Assembly: GCF_907165205.1 (NCBI RefSeq)
Contig: NC_058191.1
Span: 9,736,501 to 9,800,500 of the forward strand
Direction: 5' to 3'
Source of the DNA: Coccinella septempunctata
Lineage: Eukaryota; Arthropoda; Insecta; Coleoptera; Coccinellidae
DNA: 64,000 bases
Both the position numbers and the translations under genes were made by a program. Under the pieces are notes generated by a model. It was not told the DNA's origin, did not search any database, and was given only the letters and a program-made list of their open reading frames with translations. Each line of letters begins with the position of its first letter. The first letter of the stretch is position 1. Of this stretch, positions 1 through 10,390 are shown one piece after another.

Positions 1-278
1 AAAACGTTTTGAAATGTTTTCAAACGTTCGAAAACTCAGAATGGGAGATGTTCACACAGCCCGCGCCTGTCCGAACGAGCGGTTGTTCTTGATAATTCAA
101 CGAGGTCTCTCTAAAGTGCACCGACCTGGCGCCCTTATTATCTAAAATTGCAATTTCTACTGAATCTATAGTAATCAGAGTCTTTGATAGTAATACTCTC
201 TCAAACAAAAGAACTACGCAAAGGAGGAGACAAACAACCTGGGTGAATTCTTTTCTGAAAGGATGAAATTATACCCAG

Positions 279-556
279 CTGCTAGATGACTTGAGAGCGG
301 ACGAAACTGAACTTTTTAGAAATTTCTGCCGCATGTCATTATCGGACTTTGAGATATTACTCGCCAAAATTGAGGAAAAAGTGTCAAGAAAGACAATTAT
401 CGAGAGAGCATTCCAGCGTCGGTTAGACTGACACTAACACTTCGATTTTTGGAGACAGAAGATGGAAGTGTCATCAGGAACCTTTACCGAATTTCAAAAC
501 CATCAATATCGAAAATTATTACCGTCTGTCTGTGAAGCCATCGTAAATGGACTCCA
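279..556 (+). pseudogene. PIF/Harbinger-type transposase fragment
   Basis: This is a remnant of the N-terminal half of a Harbinger (PIF) DNA-transposon transposase, the family that includes HARBI1. Reading across two frameshifts, the order of family landmarks is visible: a segment FRNFCRMSLSDFEILL (about 318-365), then RLTLTLRFLETEDGS (about 425-470), then NLYRISKPSISKIITV and CEAIVNGL. In the family these precede the DDE catalytic domain. The first frame stops after FQRRLD at about 430, and a second shift is needed near 527. The catalytic domain is absent and no partner Myb/SANT gene is seen, so the fragment cannot be active. Recognition rests on motif order and spacing; I consider it likely but not certain. 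Confidence 0.6.
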
Positions 557-779
557 TTTCAAATGGATTGATTAATTATGAAATCACTATTCAAGTGATC
601 TCACCAAAATTCAAAATAAATTATTTAATTTATCAACCTGGTATTTACCAAGACCCAATAACTTATCACGGTCCACCGGTGATTTCGATGATATGACGCC
701 AGATGTGCAAGGAAATCCGAATCCCTTTGATGATTCGTCGGTTTACCGACATGAGACGGAACGGGATCGAGCTTTTTAA

Positions 780-1021
780 AACGTTTTGAAACAGGCTTCA
801 TAAACTTTATTCGGCGTCGATGAGTGTTTACACCGCCTGTGCATATTGCGTGCATTGTTCGCAAACAGTGCCTTATAATGAAACGTTACTTTACCGGCAT
901 GTGGCGAAATGAGCTCGAGCTCTCTGAAACGTTCGAAAACAGGGTTTGCGAACACTGTTCGGCGCCGATGATTGTTTACACCGCCCGTACTACTGTTTGC
1001 AAACAGTGTTCGCGAATAATG
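780..1021. repeat. Degenerate direct repeat with internal palindromes
   Basis: Two related segments, about 780-861 and 930-1013, share the run ACGTT..GAAACAGG, then TTCGGCGyCGATGAkTGTTT and ACACCGCC. The second copy carries a perfect 16-bp palindrome ACTGTTTGCAAACAGT (992-1007) and an inverted pair TTTGCGAACACTGTT / AACAGTGTTCGCGAA (945-959, 1002-1016). The word AAAACGTTTTGAAA also opens the window at 2-15. These may be ends of a decayed DNA transposon related to the Harbinger scrap upstream, but no target-site duplication was found. Confidence 0.4.
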
Positions 1022-2737
1022 CTCGTTTGGTATAAATGCGCCTTAAGACGAATAACCGGAGCATAAGCAACGAATACTCCCGACCCGAGAGCAATATCGG
1101 AATACCTAAAAACAGCCCTGGAAAGTTTGACGTTTACCAAACGCAAATGTAAACAAATCCACCTCAGTTGACAATACTGACAGAAGTGAGGTTATCACCG
1201 ATCACAGACATGGGCGAGTACCACTGATTTAACTCATTGATAGCTGAGAAAAGTGTTTTTGGCCTTATATATTATGATTTTGGTTATAAAATTAATTTTA
1301 TTATGGTAAATCCCCTGGCCTGCTAGTTCTATGACTACTTAAATAGTCAATGTTCTTCAAAGCTGACAACTATTATGCCTTAGTTTGAGAAAGCAATCGA
1401 GAGAACTTGATGAACAGCTGAATCCTACCATTCCTACCTGTCTATAGTCAAGATTTGGAAATTCGGAACGGCTACAGATGACCACACTTTTATAGGTACC
1501 TATAGAATCCAGACTTACTTACGGTACTGTCGATTGGCCGTATTTTAACCCTTTTTTTCTATACGGTATCATCCATTTTTACTTCCAACATACGTGAATC
1601 ATTTGAGTAAAAAAAACCTGTAGGTATATACTCATGTCTGGTCTTATCAACTCAAAAAAATGTTATGCTCAGAAAACACCTTTGACATATAAAAAGCACA
1701 ATAAACTTTTGTTATTTTTGTGTCTTATATTGAGAGCTCCATTCTTTGTTTATAATATTGAATTTTTGTCAAAGTTTTATATCACATTATTTCAATAAAT
1801 TGTCCCTCGCCTGTGGCTCACGCTGTAAACTTCATCTGTGTGAGTCATGACATACATTACCACTTGTCAAATAATATACTATTACCTCCAAATTAAATTA
1901 AAGAGGAAGAGTTTTTCATTATATTCGTAGAAAAAGATAAATCACTCGGATCGAATTCGTTGGCCGTCTAGATACTATATACCATTTCGAAATGTAATTT
2001 CCAAGTAACTATGTATTATTAAATTAGCATCAAACCCACTTACCAGCTTAGGAGTGGATGTTGAACAGACGAATATATTCGCAGACTGATTTGGAACATC
2101 CCTTTTAAGAGTTGTGAATATTTAATATCGCAGTGGAGAGATAGAACGCGGTATGCTGTGCACGGGTATAATATCGCGACACTGTTTCGAACCAGGGTAT
2201 AGTGAGTGAACACAGATTAGCTGCTCGCATTACTGTGATTTAACACCCTTGTAAAAATTCGATGACGAATGATATACTTCAAGTTGATATTGTGATGAAT
2301 AAGACAAAGACTGTAAACGTAGGTACTCCATGAAGAATTTTTCTATTCAAGATTTTACAGGGTGTCCCACAGAAAACAATCAACCAAATAATGGTTTTGT
2401 GAGGAGAAATTCTCGAAAAACTTCGCCTCTTCAAAGCTATGAAGAGCTTTCTTCGATAATCACAGAAAACTCAACGATTACCCTAACTCAATCAACCAAT
2501 AGTTTATCAACTGACTGAAACAAATTCGATTAAATGCGTGTATGGGTTCGGGTAAGGCCCTGGATAGTACAAACCATGGAATAAAAAATACTAGGAAGGA
2601 GCCATGCTTTTCTATTGAAAAACCTTGCTATGACTCAGCAGTCATGTGCATCTTGAAAATAAGTTATGTCTATGGTTATTCTTCATCAATGATCAATCCA
2701 TTTGATATAAGGACGTTGCTAGAACATTTCACAGGTA
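1022..2737. other. Non-coding stretch, nothing recognised
   Basis: AT-rich DNA without a recognisable gene, RNA or repeat boundary. The phrase TTTTACAGGGTGTCCCAC (about 2354-2371) contains the ACAGGGTG word that recurs across the window. Short open frames here (for example 2330-2518) have low-complexity Asn/Ser/Thr content and no homology I recognise. Confidence 0.5.
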
Positions 2738-3665
2738 GAGTCATTCGGGGTAACTGAGCGCAGTAGGTAAATGTGCGCAGTGCGTATATCTCGACTATGC
2801 AATGTATGAAAGAGGGGTTCATTTGGGTGAAGCAAGGGCGCAGAATCGCCATATTAGTTTTTCATAGGAGTGCGGCGTGCACGTTTCTTTAACTTTTTAT
2901 TTGCAATCAATCAAATTCACTAGTTTTCTTGTAAATTTTTAGCATCTCTGTAAATTCTGCCAGGTCCAAGTTCCGAGTCCCTCAGTGTTGAACAATATTT
3001 TATTCGATTATGGGCATATTAATCTAAATATATAATAAAAATGTTCAGGTTCTCTTAGCTGCTTAACTCTATAAGAACTTCAATTCAAATTTTGGCTTAC
3101 TGGGGAAAGTGTGCGCGGGTAAGTGTGCGCATAGATTCATTATATAGGCATTAGTTCAGTGAGGAATAAATTATGACATTGTTGATTTTCTTGGTTAAGA
3201 CTCGATCAATATTGTCCTATTTATTCAGAAAAATATGAAGAGCCACCAACAGGGGAATGTATCAAGTGTTGTGTTCACCAAGAATTGTGGCACGAACAAT
3301 AATGCACTGCTTGTAAAAAGGCGCTCCTGTATTGACAATAAACAGCATTTCTCTAATATTGCAACATTTTGATGACATTATTTTGTAATTTGTTTTGATT
3401 GTGTGGTTCACTAAGCACTGCGTTCACTTACCCCGTGAGGGTGCGCACACTCTCCCGCAATATGGGGCATGTGAACGCACTCCGACTTTATCTATTGAAT
3501 TATTTTTTGCGGAAAGAAAACGTTTTGTTTGTTTGCTCTTTGATGTTTTTTTATAGATTAGAAAATTCTCCATCTTATGAATATGTTTTAATTTTCCTAG
3601 CTTCAACATTTGAAACAGGGTATGGCTTGAAAGGCAAAAGTGCGCACAGTTGCCCCGAATGCCTC
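2738..3665 (+). mobile_element. 928-bp TA-flanked inverted-repeat element, copy 1
   Basis: This is a non-autonomous DNA transposon. The left end reads GAGTCATTCGGGGTAACTGA and the right end, on the other strand, GAGGCATTCGGGGCAACTGT. TA lies immediately outside both ends (2736-2737 and 3666-3667), as expected for Tc1/mariner-type insertion. Both terminal repeats run into GTGCGCA words, and related words (GTGCGCGGG, GTGCGCATAG, GGTGCGCACAC) recur inside at about 3110-3130 and 3448-3460. These could be subterminal transposase-binding sites, which is inference. No transposase homology exists in any frame, and the open frames inside are not coding-like. A second, inverted copy lies at 5072-6001. 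Confidence 0.8.
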
Positions 3666-3797
3666 TAAGTGTTTCACACCTTTTCGATTCTCAATTTCAC
3701 GTTTTCTGCTGTCTCTTTTTATTCTGTACTCAAAGATTCAGATTCATAATCGATCCCAGTAGGTGATTGCAGTCGATTTAAATTATTGAAGTTTAAA

Positions 3798-4090
3798 GGC
3801 GCCGGAGTTTCCACGGCTCTCCCAAGAGAGCCTATTCTAGTGGAAATAGCAAACCTATCCTGATGGCTCCGAGTCGAAGACAGGTTCTTTGTTATCTAGA
3901 GTGTTAGCCATAACTATTGAAAGTCCAAATCCGAGTTCACAAATTTTATTCGATGTTTCGCAAAAAAGAACACAATAGGAACACTCACTACTTTAAATAG
4001 AATGGATCCGCAGCAAGAAAACAGTAGAAATAGCTAGCCTATGGAACTTTACCGGCTAAGAGGCTACCTTGAAGCGTATATACAAGACTA
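3798..4090 (+). repeat. Segment related to the LTR-like block at 44 kb
   Basis: About 120 bp here (AATAGCAAACCTATCC, then CGAGTCGAAGACAGGTTC, then TTGTTATCTAGAGTGTTAGC) resembles the reverse complement of the block at 43917-44217 in the same order and spacing. It may be an old diverged LTR of the same retrotransposon lineage. No internal region, primer-binding site or partner LTR was found, so only the similarity is claimed. Confidence 0.35.
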
Positions 4091-5071
4091 TTCGCAAAAT
4101 AAATATATATGTTTAATGACCATTTGAACTCAAAACATCGTGAAATACGAAAATAACGAATGAATGTTCAATAGAGATTGGGGGACCGGAAGAAGAACAT
4201 CTTCTTTTGTACTCACCAACGGGGTACGAAAACGGTATGTCCCTCATGTGCCAAAAATCGGTATAATCCGCGGCGATGACATTTTCTTGACTTTGGTTTA
4301 CCGGTACTGAGGAATAAAAACTCGGTTATCTCAAAATTCAAGAAGCTTTTTACTGTACCGTTTTCAGAACTGAAAAAAAAAATAAAAACGATCCGGAATG
4401 TTTACGGTTTCCAACGATGTCCGAATCCTGAATTGGAATCAAAATCGTGTCAACTGAAACCAAAAACGAAAAAAGATGACCAAATCTTTTTAAAATGATG
4501 GTGGATTTTTACACCATAACTTCATTACAGTAGGTACTCTCTTCTAGATTTTCTTCTCACGGTAGGGAAAATTTTGATGAAATTTGTGTCAGGTAAGGCT
4601 AGTTTGAATTCACATCCGAACCTAGGAAGTGGTGTTGCATTCGGGTTGAAAAAGATTTTCTCAAATTCTTATATGGCTGGGATGATTTCAGTGCAATTTT
4701 GTATGTGGATTTCGTTGATTTGGTTGGGTTCCGAGTAATTTAGATTGAAAGTCGAGCCCAGTAAGTAAATGCAATTGCCATGAATTTATAGGATTTTTTC
4801 TTGGGAAGGTACAGGCGATTAATAAAATTTGTATATGAGTTCAGGTTAAGTCTTTGGTTAAATCAAATTCACAATACAGTATAGGATAGGTAACCTTGCA
4901 GCCGAGGATTTATTTCTCAACCTGCTAGGGCAATTTCTTTACAATTTATGTGTGCGGATTTCATGGTGCCACAGATGGTTAAGATCTACCATTGTGCCTG
5001 GTATGTGGCGTTGCAGTCCAGTTAAAGGTGTATTGCTCAAATGGCTGAAACAATTTCGATGAAATTCTGTA
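4091..5071. other. Spacer between the two inverted copies, no gene seen
   Basis: About 980 bp of AT-rich DNA separating the LTR-like segment from the second inverted element. A loosely repeated phrase (CAATTTCTTTACAATTT, CAATTTCGATGAAATTCTGT, CAGTGCAATTTTGTATG) recurs at roughly 100-150-bp intervals between 4680 and 5070, suggesting a diverged tandem array, but the monomers are too degenerate to delimit. Confidence 0.35.
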
Positions 5072-6001
5072 GTCATTCGGGGCAACTGTGCGCACTTTTG
5101 CTTTTCAAGCCATACCCTGTTTCAAATGTTGAAGCTAGGAAAATTAAATTATATTCATAAGATAGAGAATTTTCTAATGAAAAAACATCAAAAAGCAAAC
5201 AAACAAAAACGTTTTCTTTCCGCAAAAAAGTTTAATAGTTAAAGTCGGAGTACGTTCTCATGCCACGTATTGCGGGTAAGTGTGCGCACCCTCACGGGGT
5301 AAGTGAACGCAGTGCTTAGTGAACCACACAATCAAAACAAATTACGAAATAATGTCATCAAAATGTTACAATATTAGATAAATGCTGTTTATTGTCAATA
5401 CAGAAGCGCCCTTTTACAAGCACTGCATTATTGTTCGTGCCACCATTCCTGGTGAACACAACACTTGATACATTCCCCTGTAGGTGGCTCTTCATATTTT
5501 TCTGAACAAATAGGTCAATGTTGATCGAGTCTTAACCAAGAAAATCAACAATGTCATAGTTTATTCCTCACTGAACAAATGCCCATATTATGAATCTATG
5601 CGCACACTTACTCGAGCACACTTTCCCCAGTAAGCCAAAATTTGAATTGACGTTCTTATAGAGTTGAGCAGCTAAGAGAACTTAAATTTTTTTTATTATA
5701 TATTCTGATTATTATGCGCATAATGGAATAAAATATTGTTTAACACTGTCAGACTCGGAACTTGAACCTGGCAGAATTTGCAGAGATACTAAAAATTAAC
5801 AAGAATGTAGTGAATTTGATTGATTGCAAATAAAAAGTTAACGAAACGTTGCACGGCGCACTCCTATGATAAACTAATTTGGCGATTCTGCGCCCTTGCT
5901 TCACCCAAATGAACTCCTCTTTCATACGTACATTGCATAGTCCGGATATACACACTGCGCACACTTATGTACCCTCTGCGCTCAGTTACCCCGAATGACT
6001 C
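5072..6001 (-). mobile_element. 930-bp TA-flanked inverted-repeat element, copy 2
   Basis: This is the reverse complement of the element at 2738-3665 over its whole length, with scattered substitutions and small indels. It starts GTCATTCGGGGCAACTGTGC and ends CAGTTACCCCGAATGACTC, with TA outside both ends (5070-5071, 6002-6003). The landmark blocks of copy 1 (the long AT-rich stretch, the CCCCGTGAGGG..GCGCAC core and the CTTGCTTCACCCAAATGAAC segment) occur in mirrored order. The two copies could pair as an inverted repeat with ~1.4 kb between arms. Confidence 0.8.
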
Positions 6002-7082
6002 TATAGAAGTTCAAGTGAGATACTGGCCCTACACACATTGTTTTTTATAACACCTATTAGTTTCCAAATTTCAGGAGAAGTTGGTCTGATGATTCGAAAT
6101 TTTCGAAATATAAGAGACGCATAGATGTTCAACTTCAAATGCAATAGCTCTCACTCAAGCGTATCATAATAGTTTTTTCGCATATTTTAATATAAGGATC
6201 CAAATTAATCTCAAAATTTTCTCACTGGATTCCGCTGGATTTTTATAACGATATTCTCGCATGCTCTAGAACGTGAAATACTTTTTTGGGGCATAGTTGA
6301 AGCAGATAAGATTCTCATCCACCCTGACGAGACATCATAACAAAAATAGACTGAAACATTTCACTGCATATATTCGAACAAGCCTTGAAAAACAAGCTGA
6401 TCATTTCTTTTACTGTTTCTTTTTTCCATTTCCTCCCTTTCCTATTCAACGTGAGCCGCCTCTGCTACTCACCAGATATCATCCTCAAGATTCGAGATAA
6501 TTTAAACCCTTTCTATGACCACTCATCAAGACTGTTGGGAAGTTCTTCAAAAGCCCCGTATCAAGTGCTGCTAGTAGAATTCTAAGCTGCGCCACTCGCT
6601 GAATGAGCAGGCCAGAATGTCCAGCTCAAAACCCGACGCGGCAGCGGTCGGATGGGGATTATCATTCAGACTGAGCGCTGAATATTTCAACGTGTCGGAG
6701 ATTTTTGTTCGTGATAATACATATTTTATGAAAGTTACATCCTTACACCGGCCGGAATTGAGCCTTGCTCCCGCATGCTCCACACCGACGTTTGCGTTGG
6801 CGGGCGAGTGCGATTAGTAATCCCGCGTTTTCAATCTTCTTACTTTGGTTGAAGAGTAATCGAGAGGAGTTTTCTGAAAATCTCCTGTGGGACCAGCGTT
6901 CGTTCCTCGATTTATATTCCGGGCTTTCATTTCGTGAAGATAACTGCACAGTGTTTGGCTCAGTCGATTTTAACGATTAGATTTAGGGAAGCACTAGCCA
7001 CAACAAGTTGCTTTCATTGCATTGTTATGCTTATTGGTTAGATCGCAGGTACCGAAGTGTAGCAGTGTAATGGTACACATAG
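6002..7082. other. Non-coding stretch, no gene supported
   Basis: Six frames give several overlapping open frames of 60-70 codons on both strands between 6570 and 6980, where base composition is less AT-rich. None shows a domain, codon bias or start context I can defend, and opposite-strand frames overlap completely. I see no transposon ends. Confidence 0.4.
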
Positions 7083-8393
7083 ACCCTCCTCATAAAGAAA
7101 TTATCTAGAAAAGGTATAGCCGCTCTAACAAATATCGCGAATGGAATCATGAGGATAGAACTCTACCCAAAAAAATGGAAAACAGCGGAAGTCATAGTAT
7201 TCAATAAACCCTTCAAAGAGAAGAAGTTCCCACAAAACTACAGAACGATAAGTCTACTGTCGGCGTTAGGAAAAGTAGTAGAAAGGGTTATCACCACGAG
7301 GCTAAATGAGGGAACCGAAAATATGAAACTGATACCACCAGAACAGTTCGGATTCAGAAGAGAGCATTCAACAGAGCAACAATCATTAAGTCTCACAGAG
7401 TACATTACAGAGGGATTCCAAAATAAACAAGCCACAGGTCTTGTTTTACTAGACGTCGCCAGAGCATTCGACAGAGTATGGCATGAAGGATTAATATATA
7501 AAATGAGAAGTGCTGGATCAAAATGTGCAAGTTGATCCGGAATTATCTCAAAAATAGAAGGTTTTACGTGAAAGTGGAAGGAGAATGCTCTACAACAAGA
7601 TATTTAGAGGCTGGAGTACCCCAAGGGTTAGTGCTTGGGCCACTTCTGTACAACATATACATTTACCCCAAGAACCATGCTAACGTTATACATATGCTGA
7701 CGTCACAGGCATAGCAACTCGACACCACAACCCAGAAGTAATAGAACGAGTTCTACAAGAAACGATTGACGAAACAAATGACTGGTGCATAAAGTGGAAA
7801 ATCAAGCTCAATGGACAAAAGAGCCAAGCAATATTACTGCTGAAGAGAAGACTGCGACCCACAACGAAACTGGAAGTTGACGGCGAAGAAATCGACTGGA
7901 AAAATGAAGCCAAATATTTAGGAATAACGCTTGACAAAGGACTTTCTTGAAAAAGTCATATCAAACAAGCAATCGACAGAACGAAAGCAGCGATGAATAG
8001 ACTCTACCCTCTGATAGGAAGAAGAAGCCACATGCCTAACGAGACAAAATTGAAGATAATCAAAGCCATTGCTAGGCCTCAACTGACTTATGGATCAGTT
8101 GCCTGGGGTTTCGCGGCAAAGAGCCATATCAAAGGAATTCAGGCCACTGAAAACAAGCTGCTACTATGTGCAATAGATGCACTTTGGTTTGTAAGGAATA
8201 GAAAGATTTATAGGGACCTAAAATGGGAAACCATAACGGAATTCTTGAACAGAAAAGCAGAGAAATTATTCGAAACAGCGAAAAACTATCCGAATCAAGA
8301 ACTCAGGAGACAAGTGGACTACGACCCAGAGGAAGACAAAAGGAGAATTCGAATTTACCGAAGGGGACCAAGAGATCAATTAAAAAGAGCTTA
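7083..8393 (+). pseudogene. Jockey-type reverse transcriptase, frameshifted
   Basis: A decayed reverse transcriptase ORF. In order: KGIAALTNIANGIM and PKKWKTAEVIVFNKP (7110-7215), NYRTISLLSALGKVVERVI (7238-7295), EQFGFRREHSTEQQ, the catalytic-Asp block LLDVARAFDRVWHEGL (7446-7493), then a shift near 7530 and GVPQGLVLGPLLYNIY (7615-7660). The catalytic YADD box is damaged: after another shift near 7690 it reads YADVTG. The thumb (KWKIKLNGQKSQAILL, KYLGITLDKGLS) follows with a stop at 7948-7950, and a C-terminal segment is open to 8391. At least two frameshifts and one nonsense codon preclude function. The N-terminal endonuclease and ORF1 are missing. Confidence 0.8.
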
Positions 8394-8658
8394 AAATAAC
8401 AACAGAAACGTATTGAAAAATTCATGTGTTAATCCAATAGAGGATAAACACATAAATCCCAACTCGATAGTGTGCGAAAAGAAAACCAACTAAGAGATGA
8501 ACGGTTTATAGGCAAATGCCCGGAACCAAAATTCAAGAAGCAGTTGAGGGTTTTTAGTGGGTCTTGAGCTCAGGAGAGTGAAAAACCCCACACTTGTTCC
8601 CCCCTCAGGAGAGGGAAGCCTGATTTGCAGATTTTCCCTTTGCTATACCAAAAAAAAA
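7083..8658 (+). mobile_element. 5'-truncated Jockey-clade non-LTR retrotransposon
   Basis: A LINE-type element of the Jockey clade with only the 3' half present: reverse transcriptase, C-terminal region, 3' UTR and poly-A. Coding similarity begins abruptly at 7083, the usual 5' truncation of target-primed reverse transcription. The 3' UTR (8394-8649) contains GTTTTTAGTGGGTCTTGAGC and GAGAGGGAAGCCTGATTTGC blocks and ends in CTATACC plus A9 (8650-8658). Short GAGCTCAGGAGAGTG and CCCTCAGGAGAGGG words in the UTR are near-repeats. No convincing target-site duplication was seen; the right flank is the palindrome GTCACCAGTGGTGAC. Confidence 0.8.
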
Positions 8659-8673
8659 GTCACCAGTGGTGAC
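8659..8673. repeat. 15-bp palindrome abutting the poly-A tail
   Basis: GTCACCAGTGGTGAC is a perfect palindrome about a central G, directly 3' of the Jockey poly-A run. It may have been the insertion site. Confidence 0.6.
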
Positions 8674-8694
8674 TGCGTGCGTCTCAGGATATAG

Positions 8695-8724
8695 CACAGA
8701 TTACAGAGATCTCTGTAATCTGTG
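8695..8724. repeat. 30-bp perfect palindrome
   Basis: The sequence CACAGATTACAGAGA is followed with no spacer by its exact reverse complement. A 30-bp loop-free palindrome is unusual; it sits 37 bp from the retroelement tail. No terminator, promoter or known binding site is recognised. Confidence 0.8.
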
Positions 8725-9159
8725 GGTTATAGTACCAATAACTTGAAGCACTCGCTCGGCTGGCCGGCCCAGCGCCAGCGTGATAGGTGTAAGAAAAGAT
8801 GAAAGAGATCTTCGAAATCAAATTATGCGGAGGAGGTGCTACACCAAAAAAAAAACCTCACAAAACTGATCGACATTCTCTTCGAATCCTTCCATTCTTA
8901 AGATAATATTTCCACAAATGGAGTTTCGATATTCGGACATATTTTGACAACCAGCACAACACTTATTTAGCGAATTTTATTCAGTCAGCTGATGGCAACA
9001 ACAAACAACTCAATATACGGGCGAATTTCAAATCGCATATTCATTTCTGCTTTTCTGTCAACTTAATTCGTTTAGTTTTTTTAAATTTCGTATATTTTTT
9101 TATTTTTATTTTCGTAACGTGTCTTATAGAATTCAATCTTGTTCTAAAAATTAATGAGA
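8725..9159. other. Non-coding stretch with a possible second poly-A tail
   Basis: A less AT-rich block (8755-8845) ends in ACACC plus ten A (about 8841-8855), a pattern like a non-LTR 3' end, though no coding portion precedes it. The rest, to 9159, is AT-rich and featureless. Confidence 0.35.
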
Positions 9160-10390
9160 TCATCATGAATTTGGCCTTGAGGCTTTCACATTCCTATCCA
9201 AAAGAACATTTAATTATTTTAGATATCTCAGATATTGAAAGGATTAAGTCACATCCACGTAGTCGGGCTCGTATGGTGGTCGGTTCCATGCTGCTCCTCG
9301 GCCTTCGGATGTTGATCGGGCCCTGTTTTCACTTAGTCTTCGTGGTGTTCGTTGGGTTCTCCCCGCCCTGTCGAAGTGGATGGTGTTCTTTTCCATGTTC
9401 TTCTGCATTTCGCAGGAACTTACGCTGTCCCTAGCAAAACCGTTTTTTGCATCACTCTTCCCACTTCCATTATCTCCTGGTTTGTTACTCGAGATCTCCG
9501 TATTTCGAAATCTTTTTGATATGACTATCTATTAGGTTGTTATTGTTTGGAAACGCAACGTCGATGAGTATTGCTCTTTGCTCCTGCTTGTTCAGTTAAA
9601 CGAGGTCAGGTCTATTTTTTCTATTGGGTCTGTTAAGACCGTGCGATAAGAGTATAGCTTGTGATGATCATTTTCCAATACCAAAGTCTGGACCTCAGAA
9701 GTGGGTATTTTATAACCAATTCTTGGTGTAAAATCTTGCCAACAGCATCATGTCAGTTCTTGTACTCCGTGCCTGCGAACTTCTGGCATCCCCCAATGTT
9801 GGTGCTGGATGGTTTCATATGTCGCACTTCTTCTTCTTCTTCCAGTGTCATGACCTTTTCGATCATTGACAATGATGAGACTATGATGATGATGATGTTA
9901 AATCAAAAGATTAACAATCATCACTTTATCCACTGCAGCGCGAAATAGCTGGTCTGTTGATTTGCCGAAACACTTTCTGAGATTCTTCAGCCATGAAGTT
10001 GTCCTCCTGCCTACGCTTCTTTCTCCCATTATCTTTCCTTGAGTGATGAGCTGAAGCAAGCCATATTTTTCCGGATGTCTCATGATGTGCCCGAAGAATT
10101 CAAGCTTCCAATATCTATCGTCCGCCACTTAGGTATTTTTATGCGACATATTTCATACAGTTCTTTGTTGGGATCACTTGATCTTGGATGGCAATGATGA
10201 AGCCCTTTGTCTCGGTAAACAACTTTCTGGAAGTCAGTCAGCTGTTCGATGTAGATATGTCGATGTAATTATGGTTAACTCCGTTCTGGTGTCTCTTATG
10301 TAAAAGTTTGCCAGTCAGTTTCTGCATCTTGCTTCCTACAGTGTGTTCGATGATTTCAATGTGATCCTGTTCAACAGGATCTGATAGTAC
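9160..10390 (-). pseudogene. Decayed non-LTR retrotransposon C-terminal region
   Basis: On the minus strand, pieces of a retrotransposon Pol C-terminus can be read in several frames: YRDKGFIIAIQDQVIPTKN (about 10220-10160), then, after an interruption at 9826-10128, a stretch around 9790-9740 resembling the family phrase for a histidine/cysteine region (KFAGTEYKNRHD-like), VLENDHHKLYS (about 9690-9660) and a segment near 9600 matching the DVA(I/F)PN-type motif. Stops and shifts occur every 20-40 codons. The substrate, an RNA template for target-primed integration, is inferred from the family only. Clade assignment is uncertain. Confidence 0.45.
9826..10128 (-). pseudogene. Nested 3' end of a second non-LTR element
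   Basis: An open 76-codon segment (9898-10128) carries the C-terminal signature common in arthropod endonuclease/reverse-transcriptase proteins: WKLEFFGHIMRHPEKYGL, LLQLITQGKI, then RRTTSWLKNLRKCFG and LFRAAVDKV. Downstream on the same strand lie ATC repeats (about 9888-9899) and GAA repeats (about 9826-9840), like a microsatellite-type 3' tail. It interrupts the other retroelement remnant, whose similarity resumes on both sides, so I read it as a nested insertion. Being only the C-terminal end, it cannot function alone. Confidence 0.55.

Noticed and set aside
3399..3668. 89-codon open frame inside the first TA-flanked element
   Set aside because: It lies wholly in a non-coding inverted-repeat element, is overlapped by an opposite-strand frame, and has no counterpart kept open in the second copy.
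6571..6980. Cluster of 60-70-codon frames on both strands
   Set aside because: The frames overlap each other completely and have no domain; the openness follows from local base composition.
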